This document shows positions 28,174-36,780 of a stretch of 64,000 bases of DNA, piece after piece. The translations under genes were made by a program, and so were the position numbers. Source of the DNA: Chloroflexota bacterium (GTDB taxonomy: Bacteria > Chloroflexota > Anaerolineae > UBA1429); assembly GCA_019873625.1 (NCBI GenBank), contig JAIOAW010000003.1, positions 103,675-167,674 of the forward strand, read 5' to 3'. Position 1 is the first letter of the stretch. Each line of letters opens with the position of its first letter. The notes under the pieces were generated by a model. That model worked only from the letters and a program-made list of their open reading frames with translations. It was not told the origin of the DNA and made no database searches.

Positions 28174-28188
28174 GCGGGTGTCGGCCTG
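28149..28188 (+). terminator. Candidate terminator of the cys-met operon, overlapping the next promoter
   Basis: An 8-bp stem, ACAGGCCG with CGGCCTGT, encloses a GC-rich loop and is followed by TTTTCTT. It overlaps the -35 and -10 boxes of the following promoter. Confidence 0.4.
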
Positions 28189-28217
28189 TTTTCTTGCCTT
28201 TTTGAAAGGAGTCTGCG

Positions 28218-28970
28218 ATGAAGCGCGTTTGGCCTTGGGTGAATTTGGGAGCTTTTCTCGTCGTCGTCATCGTGAATGCCTTGGCGAACATCCTCCCCTT
28301 GAACAACCTTTCTACCGGGGAAATTTCGGATCGGTTTCAGGTGTATTTCGTGCCAGCGGGATATGTCTTTTCCATCTGGGGGCTGATCTATCTCCTCTTG
28401 GCGATCTATGTGATCTATGGCCTCACGCCTACGGGGCGCGAAGCGGCCGATGTGGGGCCGCTCTTTGCCTTGAGTTGCCTGGCGAACGTCGTTTGGCTCT
28501 TCCTGTGGCACTATGAGCAGTTCGGCTGGACGATCCTCGCGATGCTCGTGCTCCTCGGGTCGCTCATCGCCATCTATCTGCGCCTGGGGGTGCACTATCC
28601 TCCGGCGGAAAAGCGCCGGTGGCTGGTGCAGTTGCCCTTTAGCGTGTATCTGGGGTGGGTCTCTGTGGCGACGATCGCGAATGCCAGCGATGTGCTCTAC
28701 CTCGTGGGGTGGGGAAGGAGCGGGATTCTTCCGCAGGTGTGGGCTGTGGTGATGATGGTCGCGGCCTTCCTCCTGGCCTTGGCGATGGCCCACTTTCGGC
28801 GAGATTGGGCTTATGGCGCCGTCATCGTCTGGGCGCTGGTGGGCATCGGCATCAAACAGAGCGGCTCGGCCCTTGCTGCGCCGGCGGCCTGGGTGCTGGC
28901 CACGCTCACGGCGGTGGGAGTTATCGCGCGAGTGGCGTTTGGGGGAGGCCGCAAGCCGGCTAGGGCATAA
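28218..28970 (+). CDS. TspO/MBR-like tryptophan-rich membrane protein
   Basis: A 250-residue protein with about seven hydrophobic helices, two more than the classical five-helix TspO core. Motifs such as YVFSIWGLIYLLL, LFALSCLANVVWLFLWHY and VSVATIANASDVLYL agree with the long TspO/tryptophan-rich sensory group. TspO proteins bind porphyrins and other hydrophobic ligands; the role of the long forms is not established. A GAAAGGAG ribosome site precedes the ATG by six bases. It has its own promoter and a perfect bidirectional terminator, so it is monocistronic. Confidence 0.75.
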   Translation: MKRVWPWVNLGAFLVVVIVNALANILPLNNLSTGEISDRFQVYFVPAGYVFSIWGLIYLLLAIYVIYGLTPTGREAADVGPLFALSCLANVVWLFLWHYEQFGWTILAMLVLLGSLIAIYLRLGVHYPPAEKRRWLVQLPFSVYLGWVSVATIANASDVLYLVGWGRSGILPQVWAVVMMVAAFLLALAMAHFRRDWAYGAVIVWALVGIGIKQSGSALAAPAAWVLATLTAVGVIARVAFGGGRKPARA

Positions 28971-29007
28971 CGCAAGGCCCCTCCGCGCTCTATGCGTTCG
29001 TAAAGGA

Positions 29008-29040
29008 AACCTCCCGCAGGCCTAAAACCTGCGGGAGGTT
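29008..29040. terminator. Bidirectional intrinsic terminator
   Basis: A perfect 13-bp inverted repeat, AACCTCCCGCAGG, with a 7-base loop separates the convergent TspO-like and GH4 genes. It gives A/T-flanked stems in both directions. Confidence 0.8.
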
Positions 29041-29047
29041 ACTCTGT

Positions 29048-30301
29048 TCAGTGCAGGTAGCCCAGATACTCCGCCTGGCGCTCAAGGATCGTCTCCAGCG
29101 TTTGTTCGGCGGCGCGTGCGCTATGCACCACGGGGTCCACCAAGAGCGCTTGCAGGGCGGCCTCTTTGGAGCCGGTGAGCACGGCCTCGGCGGTGAGATC
29201 GTGCACGGCCACCTGGTTGCGCAAGAGGCCCGCGATCCCCTTGGGCAGGGGCGGCAGTTTGTGCGGGTGGATGCCCTTTCCATCCACCGTGGCGGGCACC
29301 TCGACGACGATATCGTTCGGCAGTTCGGCGATGTAGCCCGCGTTCATCACGTTCACGGCCAGTTCCTCGCTCGGCTTGCCCGTAACGATGGCCTCGATCA
29401 TCGGGACGACGCGCTCATGGCTCGGCTCGCCGATGGTAAAGACCTTCTCTGCGCAGTAACGCTTGTACCAGGCGTAAAAGTCGAGGATGCCCTTGTGATC
29501 CACCACATCCCAGGCCCACTGGACGTATTCGCCGGTGTGGCTATCCGTGGTGATGGGGAGATAGCCAAAGCGCTCAAAGAGCATACGGAAGAGGCCCCGC
29601 TCCGGTTTGCCCTCGAAATAGGCCGGCGCCTTGGCGCGGATTTCGGGGTAGAGGTCCTTCGCCGTCGCGCGTTCGCGCGCCTCGAGGAGGAAGGAGAAAT
29701 GGTTCAGCCCACCGGCCACGATTTGGATTTCTTCGAAGGGCCTATCGAGGATGTATGGCAAATGGCGCTCCATTGAGGCGATCTCGTGGCAGAGGCCCGT
29801 CAGCCTCAGTTCGGGGTATTTGCGCTTGACCGTGGTGCAGATGCGGCTCATCGGGTTCGAAAAGTTGAACACATAGGCCTCCGGGCAGAGGCGCATCACG
29901 TCGCCGCAAATCTCCAGAATGGGCGGGATGATGCGCAGCGAGTGGAATAGCCCGCCGGGGCCGCCGTTTTCGCCGTACACTTGGCGAATCCCGTATTGCA
30001 GGGGGATGAACCAATCCTGTTCCCACAGCAAGAAGCGGTTGCCCACCTCGATGGAGATGATGCAGAAATCCGCGCCTTGGAGCGCCTCGGCGCGAGAGGT
30101 GGTCGCCTCCAACGTGTAGGGGAGGTTGTGTGCCTGGGCGTATTCCCGCCCCATTTTCAAGACGCGCTCCAGCGCTTGGGGGTTGATGTCATGAAGGACG
30201 ATCGTGCTCCCCCGGAGCGGCTCGCTTTGAAAGAGGTCTGTCAGGGTGCCCAGCCCGAACTGGGCGCTCCCCGCGCCGATGAGGACGATGCGCTTGGACA
30301 T
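29048..30301 (-). CDS. GH4-family NAD-dependent glycosidase (alpha-glucosidase/galactosidase type)
   Basis: A 417-residue family 4 glycoside hydrolase, which cleaves glycosides by an NAD- and Mn-dependent oxidation-elimination mechanism. The NAD motif VLIGAGSAQFG is at the N-terminus. Metal-binding residues are visible as the Cys in LTGLCHEI (about residue 171) and the His in AGGLNHFSF (about 199). NFSNPMSRICTTV matches the conserved substrate loop. The lack of an obvious phospho-sugar pocket signature leaves alpha-glucosidase, alpha-galactosidase or alpha-glucuronidase open. The ATG at 30301 follows GAAAGGAG; the 12 extra upstream codons are unlikely. Confidence 0.88.
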   Translation of the reverse strand: MSKRIVLIGAGSAQFGLGTLTDLFQSEPLRGSTIVLHDINPQALERVLKMGREYAQAHNLPYTLEATTSRAEALQGADFCIISIEVGNRFLLWEQDWFIPLQYGIRQVYGENGGPGGLFHSLRIIPPILEICGDVMRLCPEAYVFNFSNPMSRICTTVKRKYPELRLTGLCHEIASMERHLPYILDRPFEEIQIVAGGLNHFSFLLEARERATAKDLYPEIRAKAPAYFEGKPERGLFRMLFERFGYLPITTDSHTGEYVQWAWDVVDHKGILDFYAWYKRYCAEKVFTIGEPSHERVVPMIEAIVTGKPSEELAVNVMNAGYIAELPNDIVVEVPATVDGKGIHPHKLPPLPKGIAGLLRNQVAVHDLTAEAVLTGSKEAALQALLVDPVVHSARAAEQTLETILERQAEYLGYLH

Positions 30302-30357
30302 AACCTTTCTCCTTTCTTTTGATGATGCAACGCGCACCCTTGTGATGCGCCTATTCT

Positions 30358-30363
30358 ATAATA
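30358..30363 (-). promoter_or_regulatory. Candidate -10 element for the GH4 gene
   Basis: A minus-strand TATTAT lies about 57 bases upstream of the GH4 start. The -35 region falls in the terminator of the ABC operon and is weak. Confidence 0.35.
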
Positions 30364-30364
30364 C

Positions 30365-30399
30365 AAAACGCCCGCCGCAAACCACGCGCCGGGCGTTTT
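30365..30399. terminator. Intrinsic terminator of the ABC-exporter operon
   Basis: A 10-bp stem, AAAACGCCCG with CGGGCGTTTT, lies just beyond the ABC-exporter stop at 30415 and ends in a T-run on the minus strand. Confidence 0.7.
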
Positions 30400-30414
30400 G
30401 CCAAGGGGATACCC

Positions 30415-32286
30415 TTAGATGGTTGGCATCATCTCGCCGCCCATACCGCCGCCTCCGCCGCCAAAGCCACGCCTCGGCACGGCGAGCGCCTCTTCCTCCT
30501 CGGGGGGCGTTTCCCGGTCGCGGAACTGCATCGCATGCAGTTTGGCATAGAGGCCCCCTTGGGCCAGCAGTTCCTCATGCGTGCCCACCTCCACCACCTC
30601 GCCCTGGTCAAACACGTAGATGCGGTTGGCGCGCCGCACGGTGGAAAGGCGGTGGGCGATGACGATGCTCGTGCGATCCTCAAAAAGTTTCAGGAGCGCC
30701 CTTTGAATGATCAGTTCGGTGTAGGGGTCAATGCTGGAGGTGGCCTCATCCAGGATGAGGATGCGTGGGTTGGCGATGAGGGCGCGCGCCAGGCAGATGA
30801 GTTGCCGCTCGCCCATAGAGAGTTTCTCGCCGCGTTCGCGCACCTGGGTGTCATAGCCATCGGAGAGGCGCATAATGAACTCGTGGGCGCCCACGATTTT
30901 GGCGGCCTCTTCGATCTCCTCATCGGTGGCATCCAGCCGGCCATAGCGGATGTTTTCGCGCACCGTATCGGAAAAGAGGAACCCGGCCTGGAGCACTACG
31001 CCGATTTGCGTGCGGAGCGTGGCCAAATCGAGATCGCGCAGGTCGTGGCCATCTATGCAGATGGCGCCGCCCGTTACATCGTAAAAGCGCGTGAGGAGGC
31101 TGATGGTGGTCGTTTTGCCGGCGCCCGTGGCCCCCACGATGGCGATCATCTCTCCGGGGCGCGCCACCAAGTTCACCCCTTTGAGCACGGGCTGCTCCGG
31201 CTTGTAATGGAAGTGGACATCTTTGAACTCGACTAACCCCTCGATGCGCGGCAGGATGAGGGGGTTGGGCGGGTTTTGGATTTCGGGGCGGGTATCGAGG
31301 AGTTCGAAGATGCGTTCCGCCGCCGCCATCGCCGCGAGCACGCTATCGTACAACACGCTCAAGTTGCGGATGGGCTGGAAGAAGCGCATCAGGTAACTGA
31401 TAAAGGCCACCATCACGCCCACCGAAAGGTCGCCGCGCAAGATGGCCGCCCCTCCGAAAAAGACCACGATGGCCATCCCCAGCGATCCCGTCACATCAAT
31501 CATAGGGAAGTAGAAGGAGCGCACCGCCGCCGCCTCGAGGTTCACGTCGCGGCTGGCGGCGTTCACCTCTTTAAAGACGCCCATATCGCGATCCTCTTGG
31601 GCAAAGGCCTGGATGATGCGCACGCCCGAGACGGCCTCTTCGATGTGCGCGGTGACGGCGGCGATTTTTTCTCGCGTGGCGCGGTAGGCCGACCCCACCC
31701 ACTTGCGAAAGACGGTCGTTACAATGTAGAGGAGCGGCATCACCGAAAAGGCCAAGAAGGAAAGGCGCGCGTTCATCGCGATCATCACGACGATGACGCC
31801 CCCTAGGCTGAAAATGGTGTTCACCAACGTCACCAACCCGTTGGAGAGGAGTTCGTTGAGGAGGTCAATATCGTTCGTGATGCGTGAAATGATATCGCCC
31901 ATCTCGTGGTCGTCATAAAAGCGGAGGGAAAGGGTTTGGAGATGGTCGAATACGGCAGCGCGCAGGTCCATAATCACCTGCTGGCCCAGCCAGCCGGTGA
32001 TATACGTCTGCCCAGATTGCATTGCACTGTTCAGGAGGATGGTAAAGAGGTACAAAAGAAGGGTGCTCACCAGGCCAGACCAGGACCCCGCCGCCAGGTC
32101 GCGGTCAATGGCGCGGCGCAGGAGCGCCGGCCCAGCGAGGTCGCTCGCGGTAACGGCGAGAACCGCCGCGATGGACCCGGCCAGGGCGATTTTGTACGGC
32201 GCCATAAAGCCAAACGCCCGCCAGAGAAGTTTCGGGTCGAACTTGCGCTTATCCAAGCCCGCCAGGTCAAACCGCATCGGCCCCAT
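30415..32286 (-). CDS. ABC exporter half-transporter, catalytic-site subunit with degenerate signature
   Basis: A 623-residue fusion of six-helix ABC exporter membrane domain (about residues 20-335) and ATPase domain. Walker A is GATGAGKTT (about 387). Walker B keeps the catalytic glutamate (LILDEATSS, about 512), but the signature is LSMGERQ instead of LSGGQ (about 487). The partner subunit upstream has the opposite pattern. This is the arrangement of heterodimeric exporters such as TM287/288 and BmrCD, with one active and one degenerate ATP site. It overlaps the upstream gene by one base (TAATG), with a strong GGAGGTGG site. The C-terminus is glycine-rich (FGGGGGGMGGE). Substrate unknown. 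Confidence 0.9.
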   Translation of the reverse strand: MGPMRFDLAGLDKRKFDPKLLWRAFGFMAPYKIALAGSIAAVLAVTASDLAGPALLRRAIDRDLAAGSWSGLVSTLLLYLFTILLNSAMQSGQTYITGWLGQQVIMDLRAAVFDHLQTLSLRFYDDHEMGDIISRITNDIDLLNELLSNGLVTLVNTIFSLGGVIVVMIAMNARLSFLAFSVMPLLYIVTTVFRKWVGSAYRATREKIAAVTAHIEEAVSGVRIIQAFAQEDRDMGVFKEVNAASRDVNLEAAAVRSFYFPMIDVTGSLGMAIVVFFGGAAILRGDLSVGVMVAFISYLMRFFQPIRNLSVLYDSVLAAMAAAERIFELLDTRPEIQNPPNPLILPRIEGLVEFKDVHFHYKPEQPVLKGVNLVARPGEMIAIVGATGAGKTTTISLLTRFYDVTGGAICIDGHDLRDLDLATLRTQIGVVLQAGFLFSDTVRENIRYGRLDATDEEIEEAAKIVGAHEFIMRLSDGYDTQVRERGEKLSMGERQLICLARALIANPRILILDEATSSIDPYTELIIQRALLKLFEDRTSIVIAHRLSTVRRANRIYVFDQGEVVEVGTHEELLAQGGLYAKLHAMQFRDRETPPEEEEALAVPRRGFGGGGGGMGGEMMPTI

Positions 32287-34178
32287 TAGGCCACCTCCTT
32301 CTCTTCCTGTTGGGCTAGGGTCGTCTCGTAAATGCGGCGGTAGTGGCCGCCGAGGGCCAGGAGTTCCTCATGGGTGCCCTCTTCGACGATGCGCCCCCGA
32401 TCCAGCACGATGATACGGTCGGCGTTTTTGACGGTGGAAAGGCGGTGCGCGATGACCACCGCCGTGCGGTTCCTCATACTGGCGTTGAGGGCCTGCTGGA
32501 TTTGATATTCCGTCTCGATATCCACGCTGGAGGTGGAGTCATCCATAATCAAGATGGGCGGGTTCAAAAGGATGGCGCGGGCGATGGTGATGCGCTGCCG
32601 TTGACCGCCCGAAAGCGTTACGCCGCGCTCGCCCACGCGCGTTTGGTAGCCATCGGGGAAGCTCATAATGAAATCATGCGCTTGGGCGATCTTGGCGGCG
32701 GCGATGATCTCGTCCATCGTCGCATCGGGGCGGCCGTAGGCGATGTTTTCGGCGATGGTGCCCGAAAAGAGCACGGCCTCCTGGAAGATGGTGCCGATTT
32801 GGCGGCGCAAAGATTTGAGCGTGACGTCGCGCACATCATAGCCGTCTATCGTCACGCGGCCCGAGGTGACGTCGTAAAAGCGCGGGATGAGGTTGATGAT
32901 GGACGTCTTGCCGGAGCCGGTAGCGCCCATAATGGCCACCGTCTCGCGCGGGTGGATGACGAAACTGCAATCGTGCAGGACTTCTGTATCCTGTTCGTAG
33001 GCAAAGGAGACGTGCTCGAAGCGAATCTCCCCTTTGACGGGCGGGAGTTCGATGGCATCGGGCTTTTCTTTGACCTCGGGCTGGGTGTCGAAAATCTCGA
33101 ACATCCGCTGGCCGGAGGCGATCGCCTCTTGAGACATAATCATCAACCAACCGATCATACGGATGGGGCCAAAGAGCATCATCATATAGCCCTGCGAGGC
33201 CACGAGTTGCCCTAACGTCAACTTTCCTTGGAGGACGGCGTGCCCCCCCACGGCCAAAAGGAGCACCAAGCCGAGGTTCGTGAGGAAGGACATACTCGGT
33301 TGGAGCAAGGCAAAGATCTTGATGACGCCCATCCGCCGCCGGTTGAATTCCTGCAACTCGCGGCGGAATTTCGAGATTTCCAGTTGTTCCCGCGCAAAGG
33401 CCTTGACCACGCGCACCCCGGCATAGTTCTCTTGAATTTGCGCCGTGATGCGCCCGAACTGCTGGCGCAGGCCGTAAAAGCGCGGCCCCAACTCTTGCGA
33501 ACCGCGCAGGGCGATCCAAATCATCGGGGGTAGGATCGTCCAGCCCAAGAGGCCCAATTGCACGGACATTCGAAAGAGCATAATGCTCGCGCTGAGGAAG
33601 GTCAACGTTACGCTGGCGAGTTCGGCGATGCCGAACCCAAGAAAGCGCGAGATGCGGTCAATATCGCTCGTTAGGCGCGAGATCAACTGCCCCGTGCGGC
33701 TACGATCGTGAAAGCCAAAGGGCATGCGGATGATCCACTCGTAAAGGCGGTTGCGAATGTCATAGACCGCGTTTTCGACGCTGTAGGCCAGGCTGTAACG
33801 TTGAATGGTATGTAAGGCGGCGTTGGTCAGCGAGAGGGCGACAATGCCCAGGGCATAGAGCGCCACCACGGGCAAGTTGCCCAAGGTCAGGGCTTTATCA
33901 ATCACCTGTTGTATAAGGTAGGGCGTCGCCATGCCCAAGAGCGCCGTCGCAAACAGGAGAAGGATGACTTGGATGACCACGCGACGGTATGGCGCGAGGA
34001 AACCAAGCAACCTCCGCACCGATTCCATCGGCGTGATGGAGGAACGGCTTACGATGCCGAACCCCTCGCCCTCTCGTTCGGCGCCCGGTGGGCGCCGCGG
34101 TGCGCCGGGGCGCGCCGCTTGGCCCGCCTCAGGCGGCCGCTGACCAGGCCTTACTTGGGAACGCGTTTCTACTACCAC
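32286..34178 (-). CDS. ABC exporter half-transporter, degenerate-Walker-B subunit
   Basis: A 630-residue ABC exporter subunit with a membrane domain (about residues 55-350) and an ATPase domain. Walker A is GATGSGKTS (about 418) and the signature is a full LSGGQRQR (about 524). Walker B is ILIMDDSTSSVD (about 546), where Asp replaces the catalytic Glu, as in the degenerate site of heterodimeric exporters. The first 50 residues are proline/arginine-rich. The GTG at 34178 overlaps the preceding adaptor stop; an ATG at 34028 (MESVRR) is a possible shorter start, although it has no clear ribosome site. It pairs with the downstream 623-residue subunit. Confidence 0.88.
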   Translation of the reverse strand: MVVETRSQVRPGQRPPEAGQAARPGAPRRPPGAEREGEGFGIVSRSSITPMESVRRLLGFLAPYRRVVIQVILLLFATALLGMATPYLIQQVIDKALTLGNLPVVALYALGIVALSLTNAALHTIQRYSLAYSVENAVYDIRNRLYEWIIRMPFGFHDRSRTGQLISRLTSDIDRISRFLGFGIAELASVTLTFLSASIMLFRMSVQLGLLGWTILPPMIWIALRGSQELGPRFYGLRQQFGRITAQIQENYAGVRVVKAFAREQLEISKFRRELQEFNRRRMGVIKIFALLQPSMSFLTNLGLVLLLAVGGHAVLQGKLTLGQLVASQGYMMMLFGPIRMIGWLMIMSQEAIASGQRMFEIFDTQPEVKEKPDAIELPPVKGEIRFEHVSFAYEQDTEVLHDCSFVIHPRETVAIMGATGSGKTSIINLIPRFYDVTSGRVTIDGYDVRDVTLKSLRRQIGTIFQEAVLFSGTIAENIAYGRPDATMDEIIAAAKIAQAHDFIMSFPDGYQTRVGERGVTLSGGQRQRITIARAILLNPPILIMDDSTSSVDIETEYQIQQALNASMRNRTAVVIAHRLSTVKNADRIIVLDRGRIVEEGTHEELLALGGHYRRIYETTLAQQEEKEVA

Positions 34179-34840
34179 AGCCTTGGCTCCACCTGAACGT
34201 GAATCTCGGCGCTCATCCCGGGGTAGAGGCGGTAGCCCCGCGTATCCACCGAGATGCGCACCGGCACTTCGACCGGGTTACTGCTCGCGGCACCCAGGCC
34301 GGTGGCCCCCAAGGCCACCGTGGTCGCCTGGCTAATCTGCTCCACCCGGCCGGGGAAACTCATCTTGAGCGCGCGGATGCGCACCCTCACGGGCTGGCCC
34401 ACTTTGACGCGGGCGATGCGCGACTCATGGATAGTCGCCTCAACCCAGATATCGTTGGGGTCCACGATGGTGAGGATGGTTTGCCCGGCCGTCCGCGCGT
34501 CCCCCTCGTTCGCTGGGCGCGTGACTACGATGCCCGAAATGGGCGAACGGATGGGCAGTAGGACGCGCTGGCTCCCTTGAGACGTGGAGGCGAGCGCCTC
34601 GAGGACGGCGATCTCTTCATCCTGCGCGACGTAATCGCCCACTTCGACGGGCAGTTCCACAAGGCGCCCGTTCGTGGGGCTGGCCACGGTAACCACGTGC
34701 CCCGCCACACGGGCATGGAACGTCTCGATTTGGGCAATGCTGCGCAACCCGAAATATCCCACCAAGCCGATGATGATGAGAAAGGCGATAATGGCGATGC
34801 TCGCGACCAGGCGCAGGCGTTTGGCCGTCGTAGTGCTCAT
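34172..34840 (-). CDS. HlyD-like membrane-fusion/adaptor protein, short
   Basis: A 222-residue periplasmic or extracellular adaptor with one N-terminal transmembrane helix (about residues 8-32). A split biotinyl-lipoyl-like domain follows: GHVVTVASPTNGRLVELPVE and then IRSPISGIVVTRPANEGD. A beta-barrel segment has VGQPVRVRIRALK. The coiled-coil hairpin of full HlyD proteins is almost absent. I prefer the ATG at 34840 with CAGGAA upstream over 34858, which has no ribosome site. It lies between a long HlyD protein and the ABC subunits. Confidence 0.82.
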   Translation of the reverse strand: MSTTTAKRLRLVASIAIIAFLIIIGLVGYFGLRSIAQIETFHARVAGHVVTVASPTNGRLVELPVEVGDYVAQDEEIAVLEALASTSQGSQRVLLPIRSPISGIVVTRPANEGDARTAGQTILTIVDPNDIWVEATIHESRIARVKVGQPVRVRIRALKMSFPGRVEQISQATTVALGATGLGAASSNPVEVPVRISVDTRGYRLYPGMSAEIHVQVEPRLW

Positions 34841-34861
34841 AGATGTTCCTGTCGTCATCGG

Positions 34862-36364
34862 TTAGTCAGCCCTCCACATAATGCCGAGCGGCAGCCAAAC
34901 ATAGTCCCCGCGCTCGGTGCCCAAAGCGGTCGTTGCGGTAACCACCCGTTCGCCTTCCTGAAGCCCGTCTTTCACCTCGATGAGGCGCCCCTGGCGCAGG
35001 CCCGTCTCCACCGGGACGGTGGCGATTTGCCCTTGACGTAGGACGCGCACCGCCCAGGTGCCCCCTTCGACGATGAGCGCCTCGCGCGGGATGAGGAGGG
35101 CATCAGCCTTTTCGGTGGCGATGATCTGCACCTCGGCGGTCATCCCCGGCCGAAGCCTCTCCGTGGAGGGGATATCTATTTGGACGTCATAATTCGCCAG
35201 GCCGGCCGTGAGGCTGGGGAGCGGGGCGACCTGGCGGACGCTCCCCTCCACCGTGCGGGAGAGGTCTGCCTCTAGCCGCACGAGCACCCTCTGCCCCGGC
35301 TGAACCTGAGAGATGTACAATTCATTGACCAGCGCCCGCACATAGAGGGCGTTTAGGTCCTGCAACGTCGCGATGGGCGTCGCCATCGAAACGGCCTGCC
35401 CAATGCTCGCCTGCACGTTGGTGACCGTGCCGTCTATCGGCGCGGTAATTTGCGCCGCTGCTAACCGTCGCTTGGCCTCTTCGAAGGCCACACGGGCCGC
35501 GTCCACCTGGGCTTCGGCCACGGCGATTTCCTCCTTGGTTGGCCCGGCCTTGGCGCGCTCCAGTTCCGCCTCCGCCTGGGCCACTTGGGCCTCGGCCGTT
35601 TTCAGTTGGCCCAGGGCGGCATTCAATTGCGACTGGGCCGAGAGGATGGTCGTTTCGTCCACGCCGGCCTTCAATTGTTGCAGTTGCAGTTCGGCGATGC
35701 GCACGTTCTCTTCGGCGCGCAAGGCGGAGGCCTGAGCGCCATCGCATTCGGCCTGGCCGGCGCCATCTCGCACGCGGCCACAGATCGCGTCTCGCTGGGC
35801 CTGGGCGCCCCATAGGGCGTTCTTGGCTTCTTCGATGCGCCGCTCGGCGATGGCGATCTCCTCGGCCGTTGGCCCCTTGCGTACGCCCGCGAGGTAGGCA
35901 CGCGCGCCATCCACCGTGGCCTGCGCCGTAAGGAGCCGCGCTTGCGCCACGGCCACGCCCGCTTCTAACACGCGGAGATATTCCGGCGAAGACCCCGCGC
36001 GCGTGCGGGCCAACTGCGCCTCGGCGGTGCGCAGGGCCATCTCAGCCTGGCGCACGGCCGCTTCGAGGTCATCCGTCTCCAGCCGCGCTAAAACGTCCCC
36101 TGCACGGACGGTATCTCCCACCTTGACGAGTATTTCGCGAACCCGGCCCGAGATGGCGGGGTTCACCACCACGGCATCGGGCGCGGCAACTTGCCCATAG
36201 GCGCGCACCACTTGGCGAATGGTGCTCCGGACAACGGGGGCAGTCTGCCCTTCGGCCACCTGGCGGATCGGTTGAGCCAGCCACCAGTTGTAGGCCGTCA
36301 AGAGGCCTAACACGGCGATGACGATCGCGACCAAAAGGGTAATCCAGAATCTCAGCCGTTTCAC
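34862..36364 (-). CDS. HlyD/MacA-like membrane-fusion protein with long coiled coil
   Basis: A 500-residue adaptor of the RND/ABC membrane-fusion class. An N-terminal transmembrane helix (about residues 5-28) is followed by half a lipoyl domain (PAISGRVREILVKVGDTVRA) and a long alpha-helical hairpin (about 95-290) rich in Ala/Gln/Glu. Within it a GPTxEEIAxAE motif occurs twice, which suggests internal duplication. The second half lipoyl (ITAPIDGTVTNV), a beta-barrel and a MacA-like C-terminal domain (LRPGMTAEV, VPVETGLRQGRLIEVKDGL) follow. The GTG at 36364 has GGAAGGAG directly upstream, while the longer ATG-initiated frame lacks this support. It is the first gene of the efflux operon. Confidence 0.85.
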   Translation of the reverse strand: MKRLRFWITLLVAIVIAVLGLLTAYNWWLAQPIRQVAEGQTAPVVRSTIRQVVRAYGQVAAPDAVVVNPAISGRVREILVKVGDTVRAGDVLARLETDDLEAAVRQAEMALRTAEAQLARTRAGSSPEYLRVLEAGVAVAQARLLTAQATVDGARAYLAGVRKGPTAEEIAIAERRIEEAKNALWGAQAQRDAICGRVRDGAGQAECDGAQASALRAEENVRIAELQLQQLKAGVDETTILSAQSQLNAALGQLKTAEAQVAQAEAELERAKAGPTKEEIAVAEAQVDAARVAFEEAKRRLAAAQITAPIDGTVTNVQASIGQAVSMATPIATLQDLNALYVRALVNELYISQVQPGQRVLVRLEADLSRTVEGSVRQVAPLPSLTAGLANYDVQIDIPSTERLRPGMTAEVQIIATEKADALLIPREALIVEGGTWAVRVLRQGQIATVPVETGLRQGRLIEVKDGLQEGERVVTATTALGTERGDYVWLPLGIMWRAD

Positions 36365-36471
36365 ACGCGATCTCCTTCCTACAAGAAAATCCTGGCTCGG
36401 CCAGCAGAGAGCATCGGGCCAAAGGGGCTGCCCCACACGGTGACGGGCGCCCGAGGCAAGATACAAAGGCT

Positions 36472-36501
36472 ATTGTAGAAGCATCCGCGAGGGCATGTCA
36501 A
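36472..36501 (-). promoter_or_regulatory. Proximal promoter of the efflux operon
   Basis: Minus-strand TTGACA (36496-36501), an 18-bp spacer and TACAAT (36472-36477), with a leader of about 100 nt to the GTG at 36364. Confidence 0.65.
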
Positions 36502-36594
36502 GCCGATTTTTCGCCCTCGAAAGATTTTGAGGGGCACGAACGGCATAGCGAGAGGGTTGTGATAGGGCATATCGTCCTTTCAAAGGTTTACAAC

Positions 36595-36626
36595 GTATAC
36601 TCTATACAGTGTACACAATTTGTCAA
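36595..36626 (-). promoter_or_regulatory. Distal promoter with palindromic operator-like sites
   Basis: A minus-strand TTGACA (36621-36626) is followed by overlapping TATAGA/TAGAGT candidates for -10. Over the spacer lie GTATA-CTC-TATAC (36595-36607) and the perfect palindrome GTGTACAC (36609-36616). The arrangement looks like a repressor-controlled efflux promoter (TetR/PadR type), but no regulator gene is adjacent. The 415-base gap between the efflux operon and the creatininase gene holds these two promoters, the -10 box of the creatininase gene and nothing else that I recognise. Confidence 0.45.
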
Positions 36627-36739
36627 ACGCCGCGTTTCAGCACAGGCGAAAGCGGGATCCCCACTCCAAATGGGTCCTGAAGGCGTATTCGGCAAGGCCC
36701 TGCCCCCCAAGAAGAGATGCGCGAGTAGAGCAACGTGCC

Positions 36740-36745
36740 TATAAT
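36740..36745 (+). promoter_or_regulatory. -10 element for the creatininase-like gene
   Basis: A perfect TATAAT lies 35 bases upstream of the start codon at 36781. The -35 is not convincing. Confidence 0.45.
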
Positions 36746-36780
36746 AGGGGGGTGTGCTATCTTGACGAATGAGGGGAACG

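Noticed and set aside
36379-36570. A 63-residue minus-strand frame upstream of the efflux operon with a fair ribosome site (AAAGGA)
   Set aside because: It runs through the TTGACA/TACAAT promoter at 36472-36501, and its sequence looks unlike the neighbouring proteins. A regulatory leader peptide cannot be fully excluded.
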